Positions 15,157-22,238 of a stretch of DNA of 24,930 nucleotides are shown here, piece after piece. The notes beneath the pieces are model-generated. The model saw only the letters and a program-made list of their open reading frames with translations. It searched no databases and was not told the origin of the DNA. This DNA is from CAZWCX01 sp964632945 (GTDB lineage Bacteria > Planctomycetota > MHYJ01 > WSZJ01 > CAZWCX01), in assembly GCA_964632945.1 (NCBI GenBank), contig CAZWCX010000108.1:1-24930 (forward strand), written 5' to 3'. The number at the start of each line of letters is the position of its first letter. Position 1 is the first letter of the stretch. Made by a program: the position numbers and the translations under genes.

Positions 15157-15882
15157 ATGCTGCGGGGCATGGCCGTGCCGCTCCTCGCATGGGGTGCGGG
15201 GTTCGCAAGCCTGGCGGCGCTTCTGCACGCGACCGCCCCGGCGACGGGGGGGGCGGGCGCCACGACGATGCTTGCGCTCCTGGCGCCGTTCCTGGTGGCG
15301 GTCGGGGTGCCGGCGACGGCCGGTCGTCTCGGCCCCGGAATCCGGGGTCGTGACGTCGCGCGGGAGTGCGCGGGGGTGCTGGCGCCGGGGATCGCGCTCC
15401 TGGTCTGCGCGCTGCCGCTGGGACTCGGAACGGCGATTGCCGCGGGAACGTTCCTCGCCGCCTGGTCGTGCCTGGCGGCGGGCATGCGGTCGTTCCTGGG
15501 CGGAACGGACCCGGACGCCCCCGGCGCGCAAGCGTTCGCGGCCCTCTGTCTGGTCGTCCTGATCGGCGGCGTCTTTGCCGCCGATTCCTGGGTGGAGCGT
15601 TACCGCGGGGAAGGCGAGGCGCGCGCGGCCGTGATCGGCGCCGTCGTCGGGTCGAATCCGATGCTCGTCCTCGCGGGAGACATCCTGAAAATCGACCTCA
15701 TGCACGCGGAACTCATGTACGGACGGCTTTCCGTGATCGCACGTTTCTACCCGTACCGCTACCCGGACTGGATGGCGGTCGCGGCGGCCTATGCGGCTGC
15801 GGGCGGCCTGCTGGCCGGGCTGGGCGTCCTGCTGCGCGCGGGGTGGGCGCGCGTGCGCCTGCGATTCGAGGGGGCCGCGTGA
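15157..15882 (+). CDS. Six-helix integral membrane protein, unknown function
   Basis: The 241-residue protein is mostly hydrophobic, with about six membrane helices (near 6-27, 35-55, 72-92, 93-112, 126-146 and 205-228). Between helices 5 and 6 is a 55-residue loop that contains VVGSNPMLVLAGDILKIDLM and a Tyr/Arg-rich part (ARFYPYRYPDWM). The loop would be the most informative part for a profile search. I do not recognise the family; a transporter permease fragment or a lineage-specific membrane protein are both possible. GGGAGG lies six bases before the ATG. The stop codon overlaps the start of the next gene (GTGA at 15879-15882), so the two are translationally coupled. Confidence 0.8.
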   Translation: MLRGMAVPLLAWGAGFASLAALLHATAPATGGAGATTMLALLAPFLVAVGVPATAGRLGPGIRGRDVARECAGVLAPGIALLVCALPLGLGTAIAAGTFLAAWSCLAAGMRSFLGGTDPDAPGAQAFAALCLVVLIGGVFAADSWVERYRGEGEARAAVIGAVVGSNPMLVLAGDILKIDLMHAELMYGRLSVIARFYPYRYPDWMAVAAAYAAAGGLLAGLGVLLRAGWARVRLRFEGAA

Positions 15883-16715
15883 ACGAGGGTCGGGGAGAAG
15901 GCGCGCGCCGTATCGTCACCGCCGAGGACGTCCTCCGGCAGGCGCGGGACGGGCGGTTCTTGCTCCGTCCCGGCGACGTCCTGACGCCGCTCGTCCGGGA
16001 AACGGCGGAGCGGCACGCCATCGCGCTCGTGCCTGCGGAGGAAGCCCGGCCGGCCGACGGGGTGCTGCTCTGGCAGCCGGAAGGCGCGGACGCGACGGCG
16101 CGCCTGCGCCGAAGGGTGGAGGCGGGGGGCGCGGGGATCGCGGCGGTGGCGGTCCCGTTTCCATGGGTGACCCGGTTGCGCGCCTCGGGCCCCGGAACGT
16201 GGCCGGCGCTCGCGGTCTACTCGGTCGCCGCGTGGGATGCCGGCGCCTACACCGGCGAGGTGTCCGCGCGGATGGCCGTGGACGCAGGCGCTTCGGCGGT
16301 GATTCTCGGCCTGCCGGGCGCGCGGCGGCTGCCGCGGATCCAGCGGGAGTGGCTTCCCCGTCAGGTCGCGAAGGCGCTCGCGGCCGGGCTCACTCCGTAC
16401 GTGGGGGTATCCCTGGCGGACGAGGACTTCGAGGCCGTGCGCACCTTCTCGTTGATCCGCGAGGCGGTGATGCGCGTCCTGGAAGCAGCGGGCGACCCGG
16501 CGCAGCAGATCCGGTGGTTCTGGTGCCATCCGGGCACCCGGCCGGCGCGGCTGGCGAATCCCGGAGAATACCTGGACGAAATCGGCGGCGCATTGCGCGC
16601 GCGCGGACAGTCGCCCGAGGGCCGCGTGGGTTGGTTCGACGAGTCGTCGAGTCGTTCCGCGCAGGCCGCCGGCGGGGCCTTGCGGACGGCCTTCCGCGTG
16701 GAGAGGATTTCGTGA
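15879..16715 (+). CDS. Triosephosphate-isomerase-like pseudoenzyme with EutQ/EutT-like N-terminal segment
   Basis: The 278-residue protein has two parts. Residues 8-49 read VTAEDVLRQARDG...VLTPLVRETAERHAIALV, a segment like the one that opens EutT/EutQ-type and other microcompartment-associated proteins. Residues 60-270 follow triosephosphate isomerase: LLWQP in place of NWKMN, GAYTGEVSA (122-130) identical in style to the TIM signature, LGLPGARR (143-150) in place of GHSERR, and FWCHPGTRPA in place of YEPVWAIGTG. The catalytic Lys, His and Glu are thus replaced (Gln66; Leu145; no Glu near 212-215). TIM activity is not expected. GTG 15879 overlaps the upstream stop as GTGA and has GAGGGGG before it. 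The downstream phosphatase overlaps in the same way. A regulatory, ligand-binding or new enzymatic role is possible. Confidence 0.8.
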   Translation: MNEGRGEGARRIVTAEDVLRQARDGRFLLRPGDVLTPLVRETAERHAIALVPAEEARPADGVLLWQPEGADATARLRRRVEAGGAGIAAVAVPFPWVTRLRASGPGTWPALAVYSVAAWDAGAYTGEVSARMAVDAGASAVILGLPGARRLPRIQREWLPRQVAKALAAGLTPYVGVSLADEDFEAVRTFSLIREAVMRVLEAAGDPAQQIRWFWCHPGTRPARLANPGEYLDEIGGALRARGQSPEGRVGWFDESSSRSAQAAGGALRTAFRVERIS

Positions 16716-17617
16716 GGAGTACGGCCACGAAGGGGAGGGGGAGGCCGGCGTCGTCTCGGTCTCACGGCCGCACAAACACGAAGATGCGGCCGGGGACCGG
16801 GGGCGGATCTCCGACCCGGGTCGCGCTGGAGGCCCTGGCCCGCGTGGTGGCCGAGGAGGCGGGAGAGTGGCTGCGCGCCCGCGCGGGAGGCCGCCGGCGG
16901 GTCTCCTATAAGGGGGCGATCGACCTGGTGACGGAGGCCGACCGGGGGTCGGAACGCCGCATCGCACGGCGGATCCGGGCGGAGTTTCCCGAACATGACT
17001 TTCTCGGCGAGGAGGCGGTCGACCGGGACCGGGGGGCGAGATTCCGGTGGATCGTCGATCCGCTCGACGGCACGGTGAACTACGCGCACGGATATCCGAT
17101 CTGGGGAGTGTCGATCGCGGTGGCCGATCGCGGGACGGTGGTGGCCGGCGCAGTGCGGGTCCCCATGCTCGGCGAGTCCTATTCGGCCCGCCTCGGCGGC
17201 GGGGCCCGGCTCAACGGACGGCCCCTGCGCGTCTCGCGCACGGCCTCGCTCGGAAAGGCGCTGGTGGCGACCGGGTTTCCGTATGATCTTCACGAGCGGC
17301 CCGGCCGGATCTATCATGACCTGGCCAGCGTGGGGCAACGCGCGCAAGGGGTGCGCCGGCCGGGATCGGCGTCGTTCGATCTCTGTTGCGTGGCCGCCGG
17401 GCGATTCGACGGATTCTGGGAGTTGCGGCTGCATCCCTGGGACGTTGCGGCCGGCGCCCTGATCATCCAGGAAGCGGGCGGTCGGGTGACGGACTTCGCC
17501 GACCGGCCGTTCGATCTGTTCGGCGACCAGTTCGTCGCCAGCAACGGACGTCTTCACGAGGAATTGCTCCGGCGGTTGGGAGACCTCCGGACGTTGGAGG
17601 AGATCCTCGAGGCTTAG
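16712..17617 (+). CDS. Inositol monophosphatase family protein
   Basis: The 301-residue protein carries all metal-site motifs of the IMPase/SuhB/HisN/CysQ superfamily: GEE at 99-101, DPLDGT at 116-121 and HPWDVAAG with Asp244. These bind Mg2+ and hydrolyse a phosphate monoester such as inositol-1-phosphate; histidinol phosphate or PAP are alternatives that sequence alone cannot separate. YKGAIDLVTEAD near residue 67 and NYAHGYPIWGVSIAV are typical of the inositol phosphatase branch. GTG 16712 overlaps the upstream stop as GTGA and has GGAGAGG before it, giving a basic 35-residue N-terminal extension; ATG 16784 would remove most of that but has no ribosome site. It is the last gene of the operon, followed by a hairpin. 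Confidence 0.92.
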   Translation: MRSTATKGRGRPASSRSHGRTNTKMRPGTGGGSPTRVALEALARVVAEEAGEWLRARAGGRRRVSYKGAIDLVTEADRGSERRIARRIRAEFPEHDFLGEEAVDRDRGARFRWIVDPLDGTVNYAHGYPIWGVSIAVADRGTVVAGAVRVPMLGESYSARLGGGARLNGRPLRVSRTASLGKALVATGFPYDLHERPGRIYHDLASVGQRAQGVRRPGSASFDLCCVAAGRFDGFWELRLHPWDVAAGALIIQEAGGRVTDFADRPFDLFGDQFVASNGRLHEELLRRLGDLRTLEEILEA

Positions 17618-17634
17618 ACGGGGAACGATGGCCC

Positions 17635-17663
17635 GCCCGGCGCCGTCCTTTCGACGGCCGGGC
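17635..17663 (+). terminator. Hairpin after the IMPase gene
   Basis: GCCCGGC (17635-17641) and CGTC (17644-17647) pair with GACG and GCCGGGC (17653-17663) across a CTTTC loop, with a 2-base bulge. The hairpin begins 18 bases after the stop codon. No U-tract follows, so it is a weak or factor-assisted terminator at best. Confidence 0.35.
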
Positions 17664-17774
17664 CCGCGAAATCGCCTTCCCGGTCCAGGCCGAGGGCTCT
17701 CCGCATCCGGGTCGGGACGCCTTCGCGCCCGATCCCTCCCCGCAAGGGTGGGTCCAGCACAGAGAATCCGAACC

Positions 17775-20153
17775 ATGTCGACCATGACCTCGGACGTGTT
17801 CCCGCGGGAATTCGGCAAATACACCCTCCTCGGCGAGATCGCCCGCGGCGGCATGGGCATCGTCTTCCGCGCGCATCAGACCGACCCCAAGCGCAACGTG
17901 GCGCTCAAGGTGCTCCGCAGCGACGATCCCCAGCAGGGGGAGCGGTTCCTTCGCGAGGTGGAGCTCGCCGCGCGGCTTGTTCACCCTTCCATCCTGCCCG
18001 TCTTCGAGGTCGGGGAGGAGGACGGGCATCGCTTCTTCACGATGGAATTGATCGAGGGAAAGCCGCTGGACTCCTGGCTCGCCGAGGACGTCCCCCCGAT
18101 GTCGCGCAAAGTCGAGGTGCTGCGGGACGTGGCTCGCGCGGTACAGCACGCCCACGAGCAGAAGGTGGTCCACCGCGACGTCAAGCCGTCCAACATCCTC
18201 GTCGACCGCGAGGGACACGCCTGGGTGACCGACTTCGGCATCGCCCGCGAGATGGACGTCCCCTCCACTTTGACCGGAACGGGTCTGGCGGTGGGCACCC
18301 CTTGCTACATGTCGCCGGAACAGGCGCTCGGCGACCCCGCCCGGATCGACGCGCGCTGCGACGTCTACGGGTTGGGCGCGGTGCTGTACGAGGCGCTCAC
18401 CGGACGTCCGCCGTTCTCCGGAAAGACCGAGGTCGAGATCATCGAGAAGGTCCTGCACGAGGACTTGACCCCGCCCCGGGATGTGGCGCCGGAAGTGCCC
18501 CTCGACCTGGAGCGGATCGTCCTCAAGGCGATGGACAAGGAACCGGAGGTGCGCTACGCCTCGGCCGCGGAGTTCGCCGACGACCTGCAGCGTTTCCTTC
18601 GCGGCGAGCCGGTGCTGGCGGACCCCGGGGGCCCGCTCTATCGCCGCTGGCGCCGGCTCAAGAAGAACAAGCCGCTCGCCGCGGCGCTCGTGGTCTTTGC
18701 CGTGCTCGTCGTCGTCGGCGAGGTGATCTTCCTCACCCAGTACGACCGCCTGCACGACGAAAAGGCCGCGATCGCGCAACGGGAGGCCCAGCGCGCGGAG
18801 GCGCGCAACGCGTACGAGCGCGGGCTCCTGGCGCGGGGGAAGGCCGCCGTCGAGGCATTCACCGCCGCGATCACCGCGGATCCGTCCTTCACCGAGGCGC
18901 TCTTCGAACGGGGCAAGGCGCGCATCGCCACCGGCGAGTACGACAAAGCCGTGGCAGACCTGTCGCAGGCGATCTCCCAGCAGGCGGAAATGGCCTACGC
19001 CTACTACTGGCGCGGCGTGATTCGACAGGACTACTTCGACCGGCCCGAGGAGGCGCGCCAGGATTTCGAACAGGCGGCCCGGCTTGATCCGGAAAGCGAC
19101 CTCGGATTGCTGGCCCAGGGCGCGCTTCTGGAGGCGCAGGGAAAGCCGGCGGAGGCGGAAGAGCGCTACTCCCAGGCGATCGAGCGCGCGCCCAAGTCCG
19201 CGCTCGGCTACCAGCGGCGCGCCAAGGTGCGTATCGGGCTCGGAAAAATCGACGACGCGGTGACCGACTCCCGCCACGCCTTGCAGATCGACCCGGCGTC
19301 GGCCCCCGCTCTCCACAACCTCGCGGTGGCCCTGAGCCAGCACGGCAAGTTCGATGAGGCGATCGAGGCGTTGACCAAGGCGATCGCCCTCAATCCGCGC
19401 AACCCGCTGCACTACCACAGCCGCGGCGTCGCGAAGCACCAGAAGAAGGAGTTCAAGGCCGCGATTCAGGACTACTCCCATGCCATCGCGCTCGATCCGC
19501 GCCAGGCCATGACCTTCCACTGCCGCGCGCGCGCGCTGTACGAGCTCGGCCAGTTGCAGGACGCCTTCCTCGACTGCAAACTGGCCATCGCCATCGCCCC
19601 CGACTTCTGCGAGCCGTACGCGGCCCGCGGCATGATCGCGTTTCAGCGCGAGCTGTATCCGAACGCGATCCGGGATTTCGAGGCGTTCCTCAAGCGCGCG
19701 CCGGAGGATCACCCCGGCCGCGCCGCGGTGGAGGCGCTGCTCGACCCCGCGCGCAAGCGACTCTCGGTCGAAGGGGACCGCCGCATCCTCGTGGAAGAGT
19801 GGATCGCCCAGGCCGAAGATGCCTACATGGCGCGGGATCTCGATCGCGCCGAAGGCTGCTACGAGCGCGCGTTGGAGCTCGATCCGCGGCTCGGCATGGC
19901 CCACTACGGACTCGCCTGCGTGTTCGCCCGCCGTTTCGAGCCCTATCGCGAGTTCCGCAACTTCGACATGTGGGACCGGGAAAAGCGACGGCGCACGCTC
20001 GACAGCGCCCTCCAGCATCTGGCGGGCGCCGTGCAATCGAAGTTCCGCGCCGCGCAGGACATGGCCGACGACCCCGACCTGGCGCCCCTCAAGGACGACC
20101 CTCGGTTCGCGAGGATCCTGCGCGGGGAGCCGTTCGAAAAGGAACGCCAGTAG
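17775..20153 (+). CDS. Membrane Ser/Thr protein kinase with TPR tail (kinase 3)
   Basis: The 792-residue protein begins almost directly with the kinase domain, lacking the helical N-domain of kinases 1 and 2. Motifs are complete: ARGGMGIVFRA, Lys45 in ALKVL, HRDVKPSN at 133-140, DFG at 153-155 and GTPCYMSPEQA. A basic stretch (RRWRRLKKNK) precedes a strong membrane helix at about 301-323, then a short coiled region rich in Ala, Arg and Glu, then roughly ten well-formed TPRs (for example PRNPLHYHSRGVAKHQKKE and the next repeat PRQAMTFHCRARALYELGQ). The end DDPDLAPLKDDPRFARIL is a common cap of TPR proteins. The start is ATG 17775; ATG 17784 is close behind and neither has a ribosome site, which would fit a leaderless message. 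It appears to be a single-gene unit. Confidence 0.95.
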   Translation: MSTMTSDVFPREFGKYTLLGEIARGGMGIVFRAHQTDPKRNVALKVLRSDDPQQGERFLREVELAARLVHPSILPVFEVGEEDGHRFFTMELIEGKPLDSWLAEDVPPMSRKVEVLRDVARAVQHAHEQKVVHRDVKPSNILVDREGHAWVTDFGIAREMDVPSTLTGTGLAVGTPCYMSPEQALGDPARIDARCDVYGLGAVLYEALTGRPPFSGKTEVEIIEKVLHEDLTPPRDVAPEVPLDLERIVLKAMDKEPEVRYASAAEFADDLQRFLRGEPVLADPGGPLYRRWRRLKKNKPLAAALVVFAVLVVVGEVIFLTQYDRLHDEKAAIAQREAQRAEARNAYERGLLARGKAAVEAFTAAITADPSFTEALFERGKARIATGEYDKAVADLSQAISQQAEMAYAYYWRGVIRQDYFDRPEEARQDFEQAARLDPESDLGLLAQGALLEAQGKPAEAEERYSQAIERAPKSALGYQRRAKVRIGLGKIDDAVTDSRHALQIDPASAPALHNLAVALSQHGKFDEAIEALTKAIALNPRNPLHYHSRGVAKHQKKEFKAAIQDYSHAIALDPRQAMTFHCRARALYELGQLQDAFLDCKLAIAIAPDFCEPYAARGMIAFQRELYPNAIRDFEAFLKRAPEDHPGRAAVEALLDPARKRLSVEGDRRILVEEWIAQAEDAYMARDLDRAEGCYERALELDPRLGMAHYGLACVFARRFEPYREFRNFDMWDREKRRRTLDSALQHLAGAVQSKFRAAQDMADDPDLAPLKDDPRFARILRGEPFEKERQ

Positions 20154-20355
20154 GCCCCGGCCTCCGCCCCGTCGCCTCCATGACCGCGTGCCGCGCGCCG
20201 CTCCGAAACTCCGTGGGGACTCTCCGGAAGTCTGCACCGGCCGGCCGGTCTCCCCGCCGTCCTGGCCTCTGCTCCCGGCGGCTGCCGCGATCGCTCCGCG
20301 CGTGGACCGGACTCGTGGGGTACCCCCGGCCGTTTGGGCCTCGGGTGGCCCGGCG

Positions 20356-20418
20356 AATATCACTAATAATAATTTTTTCACCCGCGATTTTGGACAATAT
20401 CGTGGTATAAAGATTGTG
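20356..20418. other. A+T-rich island in the 327-base gap before the recombinase-domain gene
   Basis: About 70% of these 63 bases are A or T, against roughly 30% around them; they include TAATAATAATTTTTT and GGTATAAAG. The island lies 62 bases upstream of the next ATG and may hold its promoter: TATAAA (20406-20411) is a good -10, but no -35 sits at the right distance (TGGACA at 20391-20396 is only 9 bases away). It could also be an easily melted site or imported DNA. In the rest of the gap (20154-20355 and 20419-20480) I see only a 14-base palindrome ACCGGCCGGCCGGT at 20236-20249. Confidence 0.45.
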
Positions 20419-20480
20419 GAACATGGCTTTCCAGTCGACGTAGACGGAAGCCACCAATTCGCGCGCAGGAGGGGCTTGGG

Positions 20481-20987
20481 ATGAGCGCTCCGGCCAGGCG
20501 GGGTTCCCGCGCGACGAAAGCCCGACGCAATACGGCGGAGCCCGCCGCGTTCCCCCCTCGAGGAAGGGGCGGTCATCGCAACGGCGGCGTGGTGCCGTTC
20601 GGCTATCGACGGGTCTACGCGCCCCGGGGGAACGCCTGGGTGCTGGTGCGGGAGCCGCGGGAAGGGGGGGTGATTCAGACGATCTTTCGCGCCTATCTTC
20701 GGATGGGCAGCCTGGGAAAACTAGTGGAATGGCTGGCGATGGGAGGGATCCGCACGCGGGGCGGGAAGCCCTGGTCGCGCGCGGCCCTCGCGTTCGTGTT
20801 GGGGAACGAGACCTACCTCGGAAGGCTTCGCAAGGGAGACGGCCGCGGGGCGGCCCGCCCGCCCGCCTTGGTTGCCCCCATCGTGTTCCACAAGGTGCAA
20901 CAGATGAAGCGCCGGAACGCGAAGCGGGCGCCGGAGAAAGCGGGCGGGGCGGGACGAAGTCAAGAACCCGCCGCGCGCGACGGCTGA
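20481..20987 (+). CDS. Stand-alone serine-recombinase 'Recombinase' domain protein
   Basis: The 168-residue protein consists of a basic N-terminus (1-36) and the DNA-binding 'Recombinase' domain of large serine recombinases (about 37-152): VVPFGYRRV, then GGVIQTIFRAYLRMGSLGKL, then GIRTRGGKPWSRAALAFVL, then GNETYLGRLRKG, then APIVFHKVQQMKRR. The catalytic resolvase domain with its Ser nucleophile is absent, and there is no remnant of it in the 327 bases upstream, so recombination activity is not expected. A strong ribosome site (AGGAGGGG, six bases before the ATG) argues for an expressed gene and not a fragment. A DNA-binding or regulatory role is an inference. It is followed after 20 bases by the protease gene, probably one operon. 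Confidence 0.82.
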   Translation: MSAPARRGSRATKARRNTAEPAAFPPRGRGGHRNGGVVPFGYRRVYAPRGNAWVLVREPREGGVIQTIFRAYLRMGSLGKLVEWLAMGGIRTRGGKPWSRAALAFVLGNETYLGRLRKGDGRGAARPPALVAPIVFHKVQQMKRRNAKRAPEKAGGAGRSQEPAARDG

Positions 20988-21007
20988 TGTCTCCCGGGAC
21001 GTGAGCG

Positions 21008-22213
21008 ATGAAGAACCGGCTGATGTTCGGGACGATCCTGGTCGTGGCTGCGGCGACGATCGCGGTGATGCAGTTCCAGGTCCGCGAACTGAAGCACCTC
21101 GCCCGGGCCGCCGACGAGCGGGCCCGCACCCTGGAGGCCGAGGTCGGGCGGCTCGAATCGACGGTCGCCGACCAGGAGCGGCACCAGTCCGATCGCCTCT
21201 GCGAGGTTGACGCACGCGTGGAGGCCACCAGCCGCCGGGTCGAGGACCGGTTGACCGGTCTTGCCGGACAGGTCGAGGCCCGCCACACCCAGATCGAGCG
21301 TCAGACGCGCGTCGCCCTGTCTCACGCCTCGACGAAGTTCCAGCAGGACATGAACGCCCAGGTCGGGGTCCTGCGCAGCGCCCTGCTCGACCAGCAACGC
21401 ACCCTTTCCACTCAGGCCGAACGCCTGGCAACGCTTTCCGTCCCCTCCCGCGCATCGGCCCAGGATCTCCGCCGGACCCTGATCTATCCCACCGTGCAGA
21501 TTCGCTGCGACGGCGACATCGGCGCCGGCGCGATCATCTACAGCCGGCCGGGCCCGTCCGGAGGCTTCGACACGTACGTCCTCTCCGCCTATCACGTGGT
21601 CTCCGACTTCGTGGCCGCCGGCGGACCCTGGGAAACCCGCGACCCCGCCTCCCTGCGGGTCTGGACGGCGGAGGCCGCATCCCCCGCGGATTTCGAGGCG
21701 GATATCGTGGCCTACCAGGAGGAGCTCGATCTCGTGCTTCTCAAAGTGCGCTCGGATCAGCCCTTCCGGCATGTGGCCCCGATCGCGTCGCGCGAAAAAC
21801 TCAAAGCGATGACCCCGTTTACGTCGATCTATACCGTAGGATGCCCGCTCGGTCACGACCCGATGCCGAGCCGAGGGGAGATCACCAACCAGAGCAAGGA
21901 CGTCAACGGCCGGCGCTTCTGGATCGTGAGCGCGCCGACCATCTTCGGCAACTCCGGCGGCGGCGTGTTCCTGGAGGACACCCGCGAACTCGTCGGCGTT
22001 TGTTCCATGGTGTGCGTCTACCAGAACCTGATCCCGGTCCCGGTCAGCCACATGGGAGTGATGGTGCCGGGCGAGGCGGTGCTGGACTGGCTGGACTCGC
22101 AGTGCTACCAGTTCCTCTACGACCCGGGAATGACGAAGAACACGTGCGACTGGATGCGCGCGGCGACGCGGGGCGTTCCGTCGAACGCGCTGGCGGGAAC
22201 CTGGGACTACTGA
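21008..22213 (+). CDS. Membrane-anchored trypsin-like serine protease
   Basis: The 401-residue protein has an uncleaved N-terminal membrane helix (about 5-23), a coiled coil of about 125 residues, and a chymotrypsin-fold protease domain (about 160-380). The catalytic triad is visible: His196 in SAYHVV, Asp241 in ELDLVLLKV and Ser316 in GNSGGG. The helix followed by a long coil suggests a periplasmic or surface protease, perhaps oligomeric. There is no PDZ domain, unlike DegP/HtrA. The N-terminal ATG has only a weak ribosome site, consistent with translation coupled to the upstream gene. It lies between the recombinase-domain gene (20 bases) and the C45-like gene (25 bases). The substrate is unknown. 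Confidence 0.9.
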   Translation: MKNRLMFGTILVVAAATIAVMQFQVRELKHLARAADERARTLEAEVGRLESTVADQERHQSDRLCEVDARVEATSRRVEDRLTGLAGQVEARHTQIERQTRVALSHASTKFQQDMNAQVGVLRSALLDQQRTLSTQAERLATLSVPSRASAQDLRRTLIYPTVQIRCDGDIGAGAIIYSRPGPSGGFDTYVLSAYHVVSDFVAAGGPWETRDPASLRVWTAEAASPADFEADIVAYQEELDLVLLKVRSDQPFRHVAPIASREKLKAMTPFTSIYTVGCPLGHDPMPSRGEITNQSKDVNGRRFWIVSAPTIFGNSGGGVFLEDTRELVGVCSMVCVYQNLIPVPVSHMGVMVPGEAVLDWLDSQCYQFLYDPGMTKNTCDWMRAATRGVPSNALAGTWDY

Positions 22214-22238
22214 GGACGGACGCAATTCAGGTGTCACC

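Noticed and set aside
20330..20450. Minus-strand peptide through the A+T-rich island (VDWKAMFHNLYTTILSK)
   Set aside because: It looks protein-like only because the base composition changes; no start, ribosome site or family is seen.
17463..20576. 1037-residue minus-strand open frame opposite kinase 3
   Set aside because: It is antisense of a clear kinase-TPR gene; its leucine/arginine-rich translation is typical of such shadows.
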